Shown: positions 1 through 5,979 of the stretch, in pieces
Layout: each line of letters starts with the position of its first letter
How positions within the stretch are numbered: the stretch's first letter is position 1
Assembly: GCA_014763515.1 (NCBI GenBank)
Contig: JACXVH010000090.1
Coordinates: 1-6,748 of the forward strand
Source of the DNA: Flavobacteriaceae bacterium
GTDB lineage: Bacteria; Bacteroidota; Bacteroidia; Flavobacteriales; Flavobacteriaceae
Reading direction: 5' to 3'
DNA: 6,748 bases
Notes under the pieces: generated by a model
Seen by the model: only the letters and a program-made list of their open reading frames with translations
Told to the model about the DNA's origin: nothing
The model's database searches: none
Program-made: the position numbers and the translations under genes

Positions 1-833
1 ATTATATTAAATTGATAACGTAAATACGATTTACCCAAAATTACTAATTTTAAAGGATTTGACACACGAATTCGCTTACTTAAAAATTCATCGGGTTGTG
101 TTTTACTAATTTTTTGCATTAAACTTTTGTAATAGCGATAAGCTGTATAAACCCCAAATTTAGCTTCAATAGGTAATTTTAAAATACCTTTAAAGGCTTC
201 TTCAAAGTCTTGATTTATTTCATTTATTATTTTAGACTTGTCTTCATTACTTAGGGATTGGAAATCTATTCCAGGAAAGTAAACTCTACCTAAACTTTCA
301 TAATCATGTTTCAAATCACGTAAAAAATTTACTTTTTGAAAAGCAGACCCCAATCGCATTGCACTTTCTTTAAGTTCTTCGTACTTAGTTTCATCTCCTT
401 TTACAAAAACTTTCAAACACATCAATCCAACAACATCAGCCGATCCATATATATACTGTTCATATTCTTCTATTGTTGCATACTCCTTTTTAGTTAAATC
501 CATTCGCATACTATGCATAAATGGTTTTACTAGTTCTTGTAACCCATATTGATGAACGACTTTTTGAAAAGCATTTAAAACAGGATTTAAACTAATTTTT
601 CGTTCCAATGCTTTTTCATACTCTGCTTCAAATTCATCTAAAAGCAATTCTTGCTCATAAGCTTCAAATGTATCTACAATTTCATCTGCACAACGCACAA
701 AACCGTATATAGCGTAAATATCATCTTGAATTTCAGGAGCTAACATTTTAATTGCTAATGAAAAAGATGTGCTATACATCTTCGTAATTTTTTTGCTACA
801 TTCTAATGAGGCGTTATCAAAAAGTACTTTCAT
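1..833 (-). CDS. crtB: Phytoene synthase CrtB, 3' end cut by the window edge
   Basis: It makes phytoene from two geranylgeranyl diphosphates, the first committed step of C40 carotenoid synthesis, in the cytoplasm or at the membrane face. I translated 277 codons from the ATG at 833-831 without a stop; the family is usually about 280 residues, so only the last few should lie outside. Both metal-binding Asp motifs of trans-prenyl head-to-head synthases are present: DEIVD at residues 50-54 and NFLRDLKHD at 169-177 (NxxRDxxxD). The YIYGSADVVGLM stretch (127-138) matches the conserved squalene/phytoene synthase signature. The reading frame looks intact. It starts one base after the native-frame stop of crtI, so the two were probably co-transcribed and translationally coupled. 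In related bacteria crtZ often follows, but that would be outside this window. No Shine-Dalgarno is seen, as is usual for the phylum. Identity is secure. Confidence 0.95.
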   Translation of the reverse strand, partial: MKVLFDNASLECSKKITKMYSTSFSLAIKMLAPEIQDDIYAIYGFVRCADEIVDTFEAYEQELLLDEFEAEYEKALERKISLNPVLNAFQKVVHQYGLQELVKPFMHSMRMDLTKKEYATIEEYEQYIYGSADVVGLMCLKVFVKGDETKYEELKESAMRLGSAFQKVNFLRDLKHDYESLGRVYFPGIDFQSLSNEDKSKIINEINQDFEEAFKGILKLPIEAKFGVYTAYRYYKSLMQKISKTQPDEFLSKRIRVSNPLKLVILGKSYLRYQFNI

Positions 834-834
834 G

Positions 835-2161
835 TTAAAGAGATTTTAAAATTTTATCGCTTACAATTTTTCCTGAGATAATTGAAGGAGGCACACCTGG
901 TCCAGGAACGGTTAACTGTCCAGTAAAAAATAAATTTTGAGAATTTTTTTAAACTTTGACCTGTTAATTTTTCTAAACGGTCAATTATTATTTCAAAATA
1001 CTTTTCACGTAATTCTAAATTATCTTCTAAACCTGGAGCTAATGGAATTAAGAAAGTAGCTGCTTCTTTTCCATTTGGAGCAAAATATGCATCTGTTTTA
1101 GATGGAAAACTAGCATAAAAAAGCGGTTCTTTTGGCCATTGCTTAGTGTCGTAGATTTCTTTTGCATGCTCTTCAAATGAGGTATCAAAAAATAATGTAT
1201 GATGTTCTACATTCTCAATTTTTTTATCAAAACCAACATAAAACAATAAAGAAGAAGGAGCAAAAGTCTTTGTTTCCCAGTATTTTTCCGAATACATTCT
1301 ATAGGAACTATCCAACAACGTTTCTGTAAAATGATAATCGGCACCGCTTAAAATTATGTCGAATAATAACTCTTCATTATCAATTACTATTCCTTTTGCC
1401 TTATTATTTTCAACAACAATTTTAGTAACATTAGCATTGGTTTGAAATTTAACATCTAAACTTTGAGCTAAAGTTACCATAGCTTCTACCACCGAATACA
1501 TTCCTTTTTTAGGATGCCAAGTTCCCAATCCAAAATCGGCATAATTCATAAAATTATAGAACGATGGTGTATTTGATGGTTTTGCGCCTAAAAATAAAAC
1601 AGGAAATTCTAGAATTTGTCGTAAACGCTCATCTTTAAATTCTTTTCTAACATCTTTCTTAATCGTAGAAAAAAACTGATTAACTCTTAAAGCAGTTTCT
1701 AAACTTATTAATTCTAAAATTGAATCACCAGGCTTGTAAACCATTTTTTCAACTGCAATTTTATAATTTTCTCTTGCAGTATGAATGAACTTTTTTAATT
1801 TTTTTCCACTTCCCTTTTCAATTTTTTCGAAAGTTTCAACAATTTTTTCTAAGTCATCTTCAATTGTAATAGAGCTATTTTTATCAAAATAAACTTGGTA
1901 AGCAGGAGACAACTTTTCTATCTGATAATAATCGGATGGTTTTTTATTAAAGTCTAAAAAAAACTTTTCAAACACATCTGGCATCCAATACCAAGTGGGC
2001 CCCATATCGAAATGAAAACCTTCTTTTGAAAGTCGTCTAGCTCTTCCTCCTAAAGTTGCATTTTTTTCAAAAACTGTAACGGAATGACCCGCTTTGGCTA
2101 GATATGAGGCAGCAGCCAAGGAGGAAAAACCAGAACCTATTATAGCAATTTTCTTTTTCAT
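835..2161 (-). pseudogene. crtI: Phytoene desaturase CrtI, frameshifted with an internal deletion
   Basis: CrtI is the FAD-dependent desaturase that turns phytoene into lycopene. The N-terminus has the dinucleotide-binding fold (IIGSGFSSLAAASYL from residue 7, acidic E32, GGRA at 38-41) and the flavobacterial-type segment DMGPTWYWMPDVFEKFF (52-68). Family-like sequence runs to about residue 405. The frame then reads an unrelated tail and stops at 856-854, giving 435 residues. In another frame, 945-835 encodes NSQNLFFTGQLTVPGPGVPP and a further 16 residues, the classic CrtI C-terminus (FAD/substrate motif), ending one base before crtB. Simply joining the frames gives only about 441 residues, whereas relatives have about 485-490. 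Roughly 45 residues are missing, including the usual NxYxGxAxG...QTAxxRPK-like block. So a deletion of a length not divisible by three is likelier than a single-base error. As read it should be inactive. A misassembly is the main alternative. Confidence 0.88.
944..950 (-). other. crtI: Frameshift/deletion junction in crtI (A7 run on the coding strand)
   Basis: The coding strand reads AGTTTAAAAAAATTCTC here. Up to about codon 405 the frame is CrtI-like; from base 945 onward the native C-terminus is in a different frame. With six A's the frames would join as S-L-K-N-S-Q-N-L-F-F, but the conserved block of about 45 residues would still be missing. The A-rich junction is compatible with slippage or with recombination between short A-rich repeats; that mechanism is inferred. 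Confidence 0.75.
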
Positions 2162-2169
2162 TCATTTTT

Positions 2170-2182
2170 TTTGTTTAACAAA
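2170..2182. promoter_or_regulatory. Putative operator O1 of crtI (palindrome)
   Basis: TTTGTTTAACAAA is a perfect 13-bp inverted repeat with a one-base centre at 2176. It lies 9-21 bases upstream of the crtI ATG, and its TTTG half (minus strand) is the end of the -7 box TATATTTG. A nearly identical palindrome sits at the same place in the promoter of the neighbouring MerR-type regulator. Binding there would block RNA polymerase, so repression by that regulator is the simplest reading; this is inferred. Confidence 0.6.
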
Positions 2183-2186
2183 TATA
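2179..2186 (-). promoter_or_regulatory. Promoter -7 box of crtI (TATATTTG)
   Basis: On the minus strand TATATTTG matches the Bacteroidota -7 consensus TAnnTTTG exactly. Seventeen bases separate it from the crtI start, implying a leader of only about 10 nt. A TTTTG lies 14 bases upstream, closer than the usual spacing of about 17-23, so no good -33 box is assigned. A weak -33 would fit a promoter under active control. Confidence 0.6.
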
Positions 2187-2190
2187 GTAA

Positions 2191-2205
2191 TTTAATTAAA
2201 CAAAA
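2191..2205. promoter_or_regulatory. Putative second operator O2 of crtI (imperfect palindrome)
   Basis: On the minus strand this reads TTTTGTTTAATTAAA. The left half is identical to the merR operator half-site TTTTGTT, and the right half matches at five of seven positions. Its centre (2198) is 22 bp from the centre of the proximal palindrome (2176), about two helical turns, so proteins on both would face the same side of the DNA. It covers the expected -33 region. In such AT-rich DNA it is weaker evidence than the perfect sites. Confidence 0.4.
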
Positions 2206-2225
2206 CTAAATTTATTAAAAAATAT

Positions 2226-3119
2226 TTACAGTGTCATTAACATGGCTTGAATTCCTGAAAAAGTATAGATACCTGGTATTTGTGAGTGATAATCGGAAAC
2301 TTGCTTACCAAGAATATAAAATCTATCTTGTTCTCTCTTTAATATTGAATTTTTAAAATCAAACAAATAGCTTTCTAAATTATCAATTTCTGGTTGGACA
2401 GTAAAGTAGCTTAGAAAAGTAATTTTATTGTAATATTTTATAACTTCTTGAAGATCTTCCATGGGAACACTTTCGCCCAAATATATTACATGTTTATTTT
2501 TTCGCAGTAATAAATAATTTACAAACATAATACCCAATTCATGAATTTCATGCATGGGAAGATATAAGACATAAACCTCTTCATTAGAAAAATTTACATT
2601 TTTTTGAGCTTTTTCAATTTCTGAAAATAATTTTTGTCTTATAAGCGAACTTATAAAATGCTCATGAACAGGCTTTAGTGTTTCTGTTTGCCATAAAAAA
2701 CCAATTTCATCTAGTAGTGGAATAAAAACATCGTAGAAAATTTCTTCAAAACTTTTAGATTTCTCTAACTCGTCATAAGTTGAATGAAAAAGTTTCGCAT
2801 CAAAGTTAAACATTGCAAACTTTAAATTTGAAATTGCGAAAGAAGCCTGAGTTTTTTCTGAATAAATTTGCTGCGTAAGTGCTACCATTTCACTTTCGGT
2901 GAGCTTAGCTATTTTGGATATTTTATATCCAAAATTATTTAAATAAGAAATATTTAAAATTTTTTTTAAATCATCGGTATTATAAGACCGAATATTATTG
3001 TCATCACGAATTGGAGAAAATAAATTGTATCGTTTTTCCCAAATTCTAATGGTATGCGCTTTAACTCCAGAAAGGTTCTCAAGATCCTTAACACTAAAAA
3101 CAGATTTAATATTGTTCAT
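2226..3119 (-). CDS. MerR-family regulator with CarH-like cobalamin-binding region
   Basis: A 297-residue regulator, the right size for CarH/LitR-type B12 photoreceptor repressors. Residues 7-75 form a MerR winged helix-turn-helix (FSVKDLENLSGVKAHTIRIW, then EKRYNLFSP). A helical cap follows, with W143 followed ten residues later by E153-H154, the W-x9-EH motif that contacts the upper face of adenosylcobalamin in CarH. A Rossmann-like B12-binding domain has E191-I-H193-E-L-G196 (ExHxxG; H193 would be the lower cobalt ligand) and HVIYLGESVP (210-219). In CarH, dark tetramers repress carotenoid genes and light breaks the Co-C bond to release DNA; that is established for Myxococcus and Thermus proteins and inferred here. 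Gln144 replaces the His that forms the photo-adduct in Thermus CarH. It lies 64 bp upstream of crtI in the same orientation. Palindromes over both promoters suggest autoregulation. Confidence 0.9.
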   Translation of the reverse strand: MNNIKSVFSVKDLENLSGVKAHTIRIWEKRYNLFSPIRDDNNIRSYNTDDLKKILNISYLNNFGYKISKIAKLTESEMVALTQQIYSEKTQASFAISNLKFAMFNFDAKLFHSTYDELEKSKSFEEIFYDVFIPLLDEIGFLWQTETLKPVHEHFISSLIRQKLFSEIEKAQKNVNFSNEEVYVLYLPMHEIHELGIMFVNYLLLRKNKHVIYLGESVPMEDLQEVIKYYNKITFLSYFTVQPEIDNLESYLFDFKNSILKREQDRFYILGKQVSDYHSQIPGIYTFSGIQAMLMTL

Positions 3120-3131
3120 CTATTTAACTAT

Positions 3132-3146
3132 TTTTGTTAAACAAAA
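3132..3146. promoter_or_regulatory. Putative operator of the MerR/CarH-like gene (perfect palindrome)
   Basis: TTTTGTTAAACAAAA is a perfect 15-bp inverted repeat around a single central base at 3139. It lies between the GH25 gene and the regulator, 13-27 bases upstream of the regulator's ATG, and overlaps the -7 box so that the TTTTG of the box is also the palindrome half-site. The 13-bp core has the same arms as the site in front of crtI; only the central base differs. Autorepression is the likely role, by inference. Confidence 0.6.
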
Positions 3147-3149
3147 TTA
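3142..3149 (-). promoter_or_regulatory. Promoter -7 box of the MerR/CarH-like gene (TAATTTTG)
   Basis: TAATTTTG on the minus strand matches TAnnTTTG exactly and is 22 bases from the regulator's start codon. The expected -33 zone falls inside the 3' end of the GH25 gene and shows no TTTG at the normal distance. The gene might also receive read-through from the upstream GH25 gene, only 39 bp away, since no hairpin terminator is visible between them. Confidence 0.55.
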
Positions 3150-3158
3150 CAAAAAAAA

Positions 3159-4019
3159 TTAATCTTTAGTATTTTCTATTAACTTTATAAAATCGCCATT
3201 AAAAAGATTAACATCAACTAAACCTTTTATCCCATTTACTTGAGCTTTTTCGGTAAATTGCCAAATTAACCAATGATCATCTGGCTTTTTTCTCCAAAAG
3301 TTATAATTAGCAATCCAAAAGGGATACTCTGAAAATTCTTTACGTAAAAAATCGGTGTAATAACTCTCGCCTGAGTAAATAATTGGCTTCATTTTATAAT
3401 GTTGCTCAACTCTAATTAACCAACGTCTTAATCCTTTTTTTAAACTATCTAAAGATTGTGTTCGTGGCAATTTTTCGATATCTAAAACGGGTGGTAAATC
3501 GCCTTTTTCTAATTTTACCGTTTTAATAAAATTATTAGCTTGTTGAATAGAATTTTCATTTGGACGATAATAATGATAAGCGCCACGAATAATTCCTTTT
3601 TCTTTCGATGCAATCCAATTTTCTTTAAAGCGTTTATCAACTTTATTATTTCCAGCAGTTGCACGAACAAAAACAAAATTTAAATCGAATGTGTCTTCAA
3701 TTTTACCCAAATCACTCCACTCAATTTTTTCTTGATATTCTGAAATATCAAAACCTATCATAAAGTCTTTATGAGTATCTAACACTTCATAAATATGAAT
3801 ATCATTTACACGTCTTTCTTCTTTAGTTAAACCATATTCATTTTTAGATTTAAAACCTAGGTAAAACAATAAACCATCGGCGTATTCGTAAGTAAAAATT
3901 CCTAAACCAGTAATAACAAAGAAAACAAACAAATAAATAAATATTCTAAAACTTGTACTAGTTTTTCTGTTAGTTTTAGACTTCGTAAAAGTTTTTTTCT
4001 TTACCGGATATTTAGGCAT
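3159..4019 (-). CDS. Membrane-anchored GH25 family muramidase (lysozyme)
   Basis: A 286-residue glycoside hydrolase family 25 protein, expected to cut the MurNAc-GlcNAc beta-1,4 bond of peptidoglycan. A basic cytoplasmic N-tail (residues 1-24, many Lys/Arg) is followed by one hydrophobic helix (about 25-45) with no clear cleavage site, so it is probably a type II membrane anchor with the enzyme in the periplasm. GH25 landmarks appear in order: GFDISEYQ (89-96, catalytic-site D91), FVRATAG (117-123), GAYHYYRP (146-153), LPPVLDIE (175-182, the D180-x-E182 catalytic pair), PIIYSGESYY (212-221), FWIANY (234-239), IWQFT (252-256) and VDVNLFNG (268-275). All expected acidic residues are present, so it should be active. 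The ATG lies within the last codons of pssA (8-bp overlap), indicating co-transcription and translational coupling. The physiological role is probably wall remodelling; there are no phage genes nearby. Confidence 0.92.
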   Translation of the reverse strand: MPKYPVKKKTFTKSKTNRKTSTSFRIFIYLFVFFVITGLGIFTYEYADGLLFYLGFKSKNEYGLTKEERRVNDIHIYEVLDTHKDFMIGFDISEYQEKIEWSDLGKIEDTFDLNFVFVRATAGNNKVDKRFKENWIASKEKGIIRGAYHYYRPNENSIQQANNFIKTVKLEKGDLPPVLDIEKLPRTQSLDSLKKGLRRWLIRVEQHYKMKPIIYSGESYYTDFLRKEFSEYPFWIANYNFWRKKPDDHWLIWQFTEKAQVNGIKGLVDVNLFNGDFIKLIENTKD

Positions 4020-4755
4020 TAGTAACTTTTAATCTATTTACAAAAAAAGAAACTACAATGTATGATAAGATAATCAATGGAATAGCAACTACTTGAAAAA
4101 GAATTAAAAGCAATACGGCAAAAATTAAAAAGGAAATTTGCAACTTATTTTCTTTCCAATTAATATTTTTCACTTTTAAAGAAAATAAAACAACTTCAGC
4201 ATTCAACAAATAAGTACTCACTAAAGTAATAACTAATAATACATAAGGATTATACAATAAATTAGTTAACCATTGATATTGATCGGCATATTGAATCATA
4301 GGAATACTCATAACAAACAAAGCATTTGCAGGAGTTGGTAATCCAATAAAATGATCTGTTTGTCTTGGATCTATATTAAAATTAGCCAATCGGTAGCAAG
4401 AAGCAAGTGTAATTAAAAAACCTAAATAAGGCACAAATCCCATATAAAAAGTTTCGTCTGTCAACATGTATTCAGGAGTTTCCGCTTGAATGAATTCAAA
4501 TAATTTAAACATCATTAATCCGGGAACAACACCACTAGTAACCATATCGGCAAGAGAATCTAATTGAAGGCCTAAATCGCTCGATACATTTAATTTTCTA
4601 GCTGCAAAACCATCCCAAAAATCAAAGAATATTCCTAAACAAACAAAATAAAAAGCGTGATCGTAATATCCATTAAAAACACTTACTAAGGCCAAAAGAC
4701 CTGATAACAAATTAAGTAAAGTAAGTCCATTTGGAATATACTTGGTTATTGACAT
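4012..4755 (-). CDS. pssA: CDP-diacylglycerol-serine O-phosphatidyltransferase PssA
   Basis: An integral inner-membrane enzyme that joins CDP-diacylglycerol and serine to give phosphatidylserine, the precursor of phosphatidylethanolamine. The 247-residue product carries the complete CDP-alcohol phosphotransferase motif: D45-x2-D48-G49-x2-A52-R53-x8-G62-x3-D66-x3-D70. The N-terminal IPNGLTLLNLLSG (7-19) and the stretch LADMVTSGVVPG (68-79) point to the serine-specific PssA branch rather than PgsA. Several hydrophobic segments follow, ending near residue 240. I chose the ATG at 4755: the frame is open to 4803, but the extra 16 residues are not family-like and lie across the promoter -7 box. The GH25 gene follows with an 8-bp overlap (its ATG sits inside the final Asn-Ala-stop codons), so the two form an operon. 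Confidence 0.93.
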   Translation of the reverse strand: MSITKYIPNGLTLLNLLSGLLALVSVFNGYYDHAFYFVCLGIFFDFWDGFAARKLNVSSDLGLQLDSLADMVTSGVVPGLMMFKLFEFIQAETPEYMLTDETFYMGFVPYLGFLITLASCYRLANFNIDPRQTDHFIGLPTPANALFVMSIPMIQYADQYQWLTNLLYNPYVLLVITLVSTYLLNAEVVLFSLKVKNINWKENKLQISFLIFAVLLLILFQVVAIPLIILSYIVVSFFVNRLKVTNA

Positions 4756-4778
4756 AATCTTTAATTTTAAACTTTGAA

Positions 4779-4786
4779 CAAAGATA
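4779..4786 (-). promoter_or_regulatory. Promoter -7 box for pssA-GH25 (TATCTTTG)
   Basis: TATCTTTG on the minus strand is an exact TAnnTTTG match, 23 bases upstream of the ATG at 4755. TTTA lies about 20 bases further upstream, a one-mismatch -33 candidate. Transcription would begin near 4772, which excludes a translation start at 4803. Confidence 0.6.
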
Positions 4787-4834
4787 ATACAATAAGTTAG
4801 CACTTTTAAAGTTTAGTAATTAAGATTTTTATTT

Positions 4835-4842
4835 GATATTTG
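4835..4842 (+). promoter_or_regulatory. Weak candidate -7 box for the PorV2-like gene
   Basis: GATATTTG differs from TAnnTTTG at one position; TTTATTTG at 4828-4835 is an equally weak alternative. The region 4756-4851 between the divergent pssA and PorV2-like genes must hold promoters for both, but the plus-strand one cannot be fixed from the sequence. An A-rich stretch at 4844-4849 could aid ribosome binding. Confidence 0.3.
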
Positions 4843-4851
4843 TAAAAAATA

Positions 4852-5931
4852 TTGTTTTTGAAGAAAATTGTTTTACTCTTTTTAATTTTTTTAAGCCAAC
4901 ATAATTGGTCACAAACTGTTCGTAAATATTCTAATGAGTTTATGAATATTGGGGTAGATGCTGCCGCTTTAGGTATGAGCAATACTGTTACTGCTCAAAC
5001 AGGCGATGTAAATTCGGGTTATTGGAATCCTGCAGGATTATTAAATCTTGAAGATAACCAACTTGGCTTAATGCATGCAAATTACTTTGCTAATATAGCG
5101 CAATATGATTACGCCGCTTTTGGTATGCCAATAGATGACAGAAGTGCTGTTGGAATTTCTTTAATTCGTTTTGGAGTTGATGACATTTTAGACACCACAC
5201 AATTAATAGACAGCCAAGGAAATATTGATTACAATAGAATTTCGTTATTTTCAACTGCCGACTATGGTCTAACGGTTTCTTATGCGAGAAGTTTACCTAT
5301 AGATGGTTTAAACTACGGAATTAATGCTAAAATTATTCATCGAATTATTGGAGATTTTGCAAGCTCTTGGGGTTTTGGTTTCGATTTAGGTATTCAATAT
5401 ATAAGTGATGAAGAAGATTGGAAATTTGGTTTAATGTTACGCGACATTACTACAACTTACAATACTTGGACAATTAACGAAGATAAGTACAACGAAATTA
5501 GAGATGCAATTCCTGGTGAAAATCAAGAGTTACCAGAAACTTCAGAAGTTACGCTTCCTAAGGCACAATTAGGAATTTCTAAAAAATATATCATAAGATA
5601 CGATTACAGCATAACAGGTGCTGCAAATTTAAACATGCAATTTGCAAAAACAAACGATATTATTTCGACCAATATTGTTAGTGTGGATCCTGCTGTTGGG
5701 TTTGAAGCCGGATATATTGATTTAATTTTCTTACGCGGCGGAGTTGGTAATTTCCAACAAATTACACAAATTGATGGTTCTAATAAATTAAGTTTTCAGC
5801 CTAATTTTGGTGTTGGATTTAAATACAAAGGAATTCAAGTAGATTATGCTTTAACCGATTTAGGAAATCAAAGTACAGCACTTTATTCAAATATCTTTTC
5901 AGTAAAAGTTGATTTTGGAATTTTCCGATAA
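4852..5931 (+). CDS. PorV/PorQ-family outer-membrane protein, PorV2-like (type IX secretion)
   Basis: A 357-359 residue outer-membrane beta-barrel protein of the PorV/PorQ family, linked to the type IX secretion system of Bacteroidota. The signal peptide is clear (KKIVLLFLIFL core, then HNWSQ, cleavage near residue 21). It is followed by the hallmark GVDAAALGMSNTVTA (34-48) and YWNPAGLL (57-64), as in PorV proteins and FadL-like barrels. The rest alternates short amphipathic strands and ends in a terminal strand FSVKVDFGIFR with an aromatic near the end, typical of barrels. No ATG can serve: a stop is at 4843-4845, and the first in-frame ATG (codon 29) would remove the signal peptide. Start is therefore TTG at 4852 or, equally plausible, TTG at 4858 giving M-K-K-I-V. 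PorV itself shuttles cargo to the attachment complex; whether this paralogue does so is unproven. The DUF4105/Lnb gene follows after 48 bp. Confidence 0.88.
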   Translation: MFLKKIVLLFLIFLSQHNWSQTVRKYSNEFMNIGVDAAALGMSNTVTAQTGDVNSGYWNPAGLLNLEDNQLGLMHANYFANIAQYDYAAFGMPIDDRSAVGISLIRFGVDDILDTTQLIDSQGNIDYNRISLFSTADYGLTVSYARSLPIDGLNYGINAKIIHRIIGDFASSWGFGFDLGIQYISDEEDWKFGLMLRDITTTYNTWTINEDKYNEIRDAIPGENQELPETSEVTLPKAQLGISKKYIIRYDYSITGAANLNMQFAKTNDIISTNIVSVDPAVGFEAGYIDLIFLRGGVGNFQQITQIDGSNKLSFQPNFGVGFKYKGIQVDYALTDLGNQSTALYSNIFSVKVDFGIFR

Positions 5932-5950
5932 GTAATTGCTTGGAAAAACT

Positions 5951-5958
5951 TAACTTTG
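5951..5958 (+). promoter_or_regulatory. Possible promoter -7 box for the DUF4105/Lnb gene (TAACTTTG)
   Basis: TAACTTTG matches TAnnTTTG exactly and lies 21 bases before the ATG at 5980. The heptamer AACTTTG recurs at 5962-5968. No convincing -33 TTTG is found at normal spacing, so the gene may be expressed from this promoter, by read-through from the PorV2-like gene, or both. Confidence 0.45.
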
Positions 5959-5979
5959 GACAACTTTGTTTGAAACATT

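Noticed and set aside
944..950. Programmed frameshifting at the A7 run to make functional CrtI
   Set aside because: Slippage could join the frames but would still give a protein lacking about 45 conserved residues, so a damaged gene or assembly error is the simpler explanation.
854..2161. 435-residue frame taken at face value as an intact desaturase
   Set aside because: Its last 31 residues are the native C-terminus read in the wrong frame, and the conserved block before it is missing.
2206..2225. AT-only partial hairpin after the regulator's stop codon
   Set aside because: The arms are short and contain only A and T, which is expected by chance in DNA of this composition.
3120..3158. Rho-independent terminator after the GH25 gene
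   Set aside because: There is a T8 run on the minus strand right after the stop, but no GC-containing hairpin before it; the only palindrome lies beyond it and fits an operator better.
4772..4783. CTTTGAACAAAG inverted repeat at the pssA promoter as a further copy of the crt operator
   Set aside because: It shares only the TTTG/CAAA parts that the -7 consensus itself imposes; it lacks the GTT-W-AAC centre and has different spacing.
4756..4803. Upstream ATG at 4803 as the pssA start (263 residues)
   Set aside because: The added 16 residues are not family-like, and the stretch contains an exact TAnnTTTG promoter box that places transcription start downstream of 4803.
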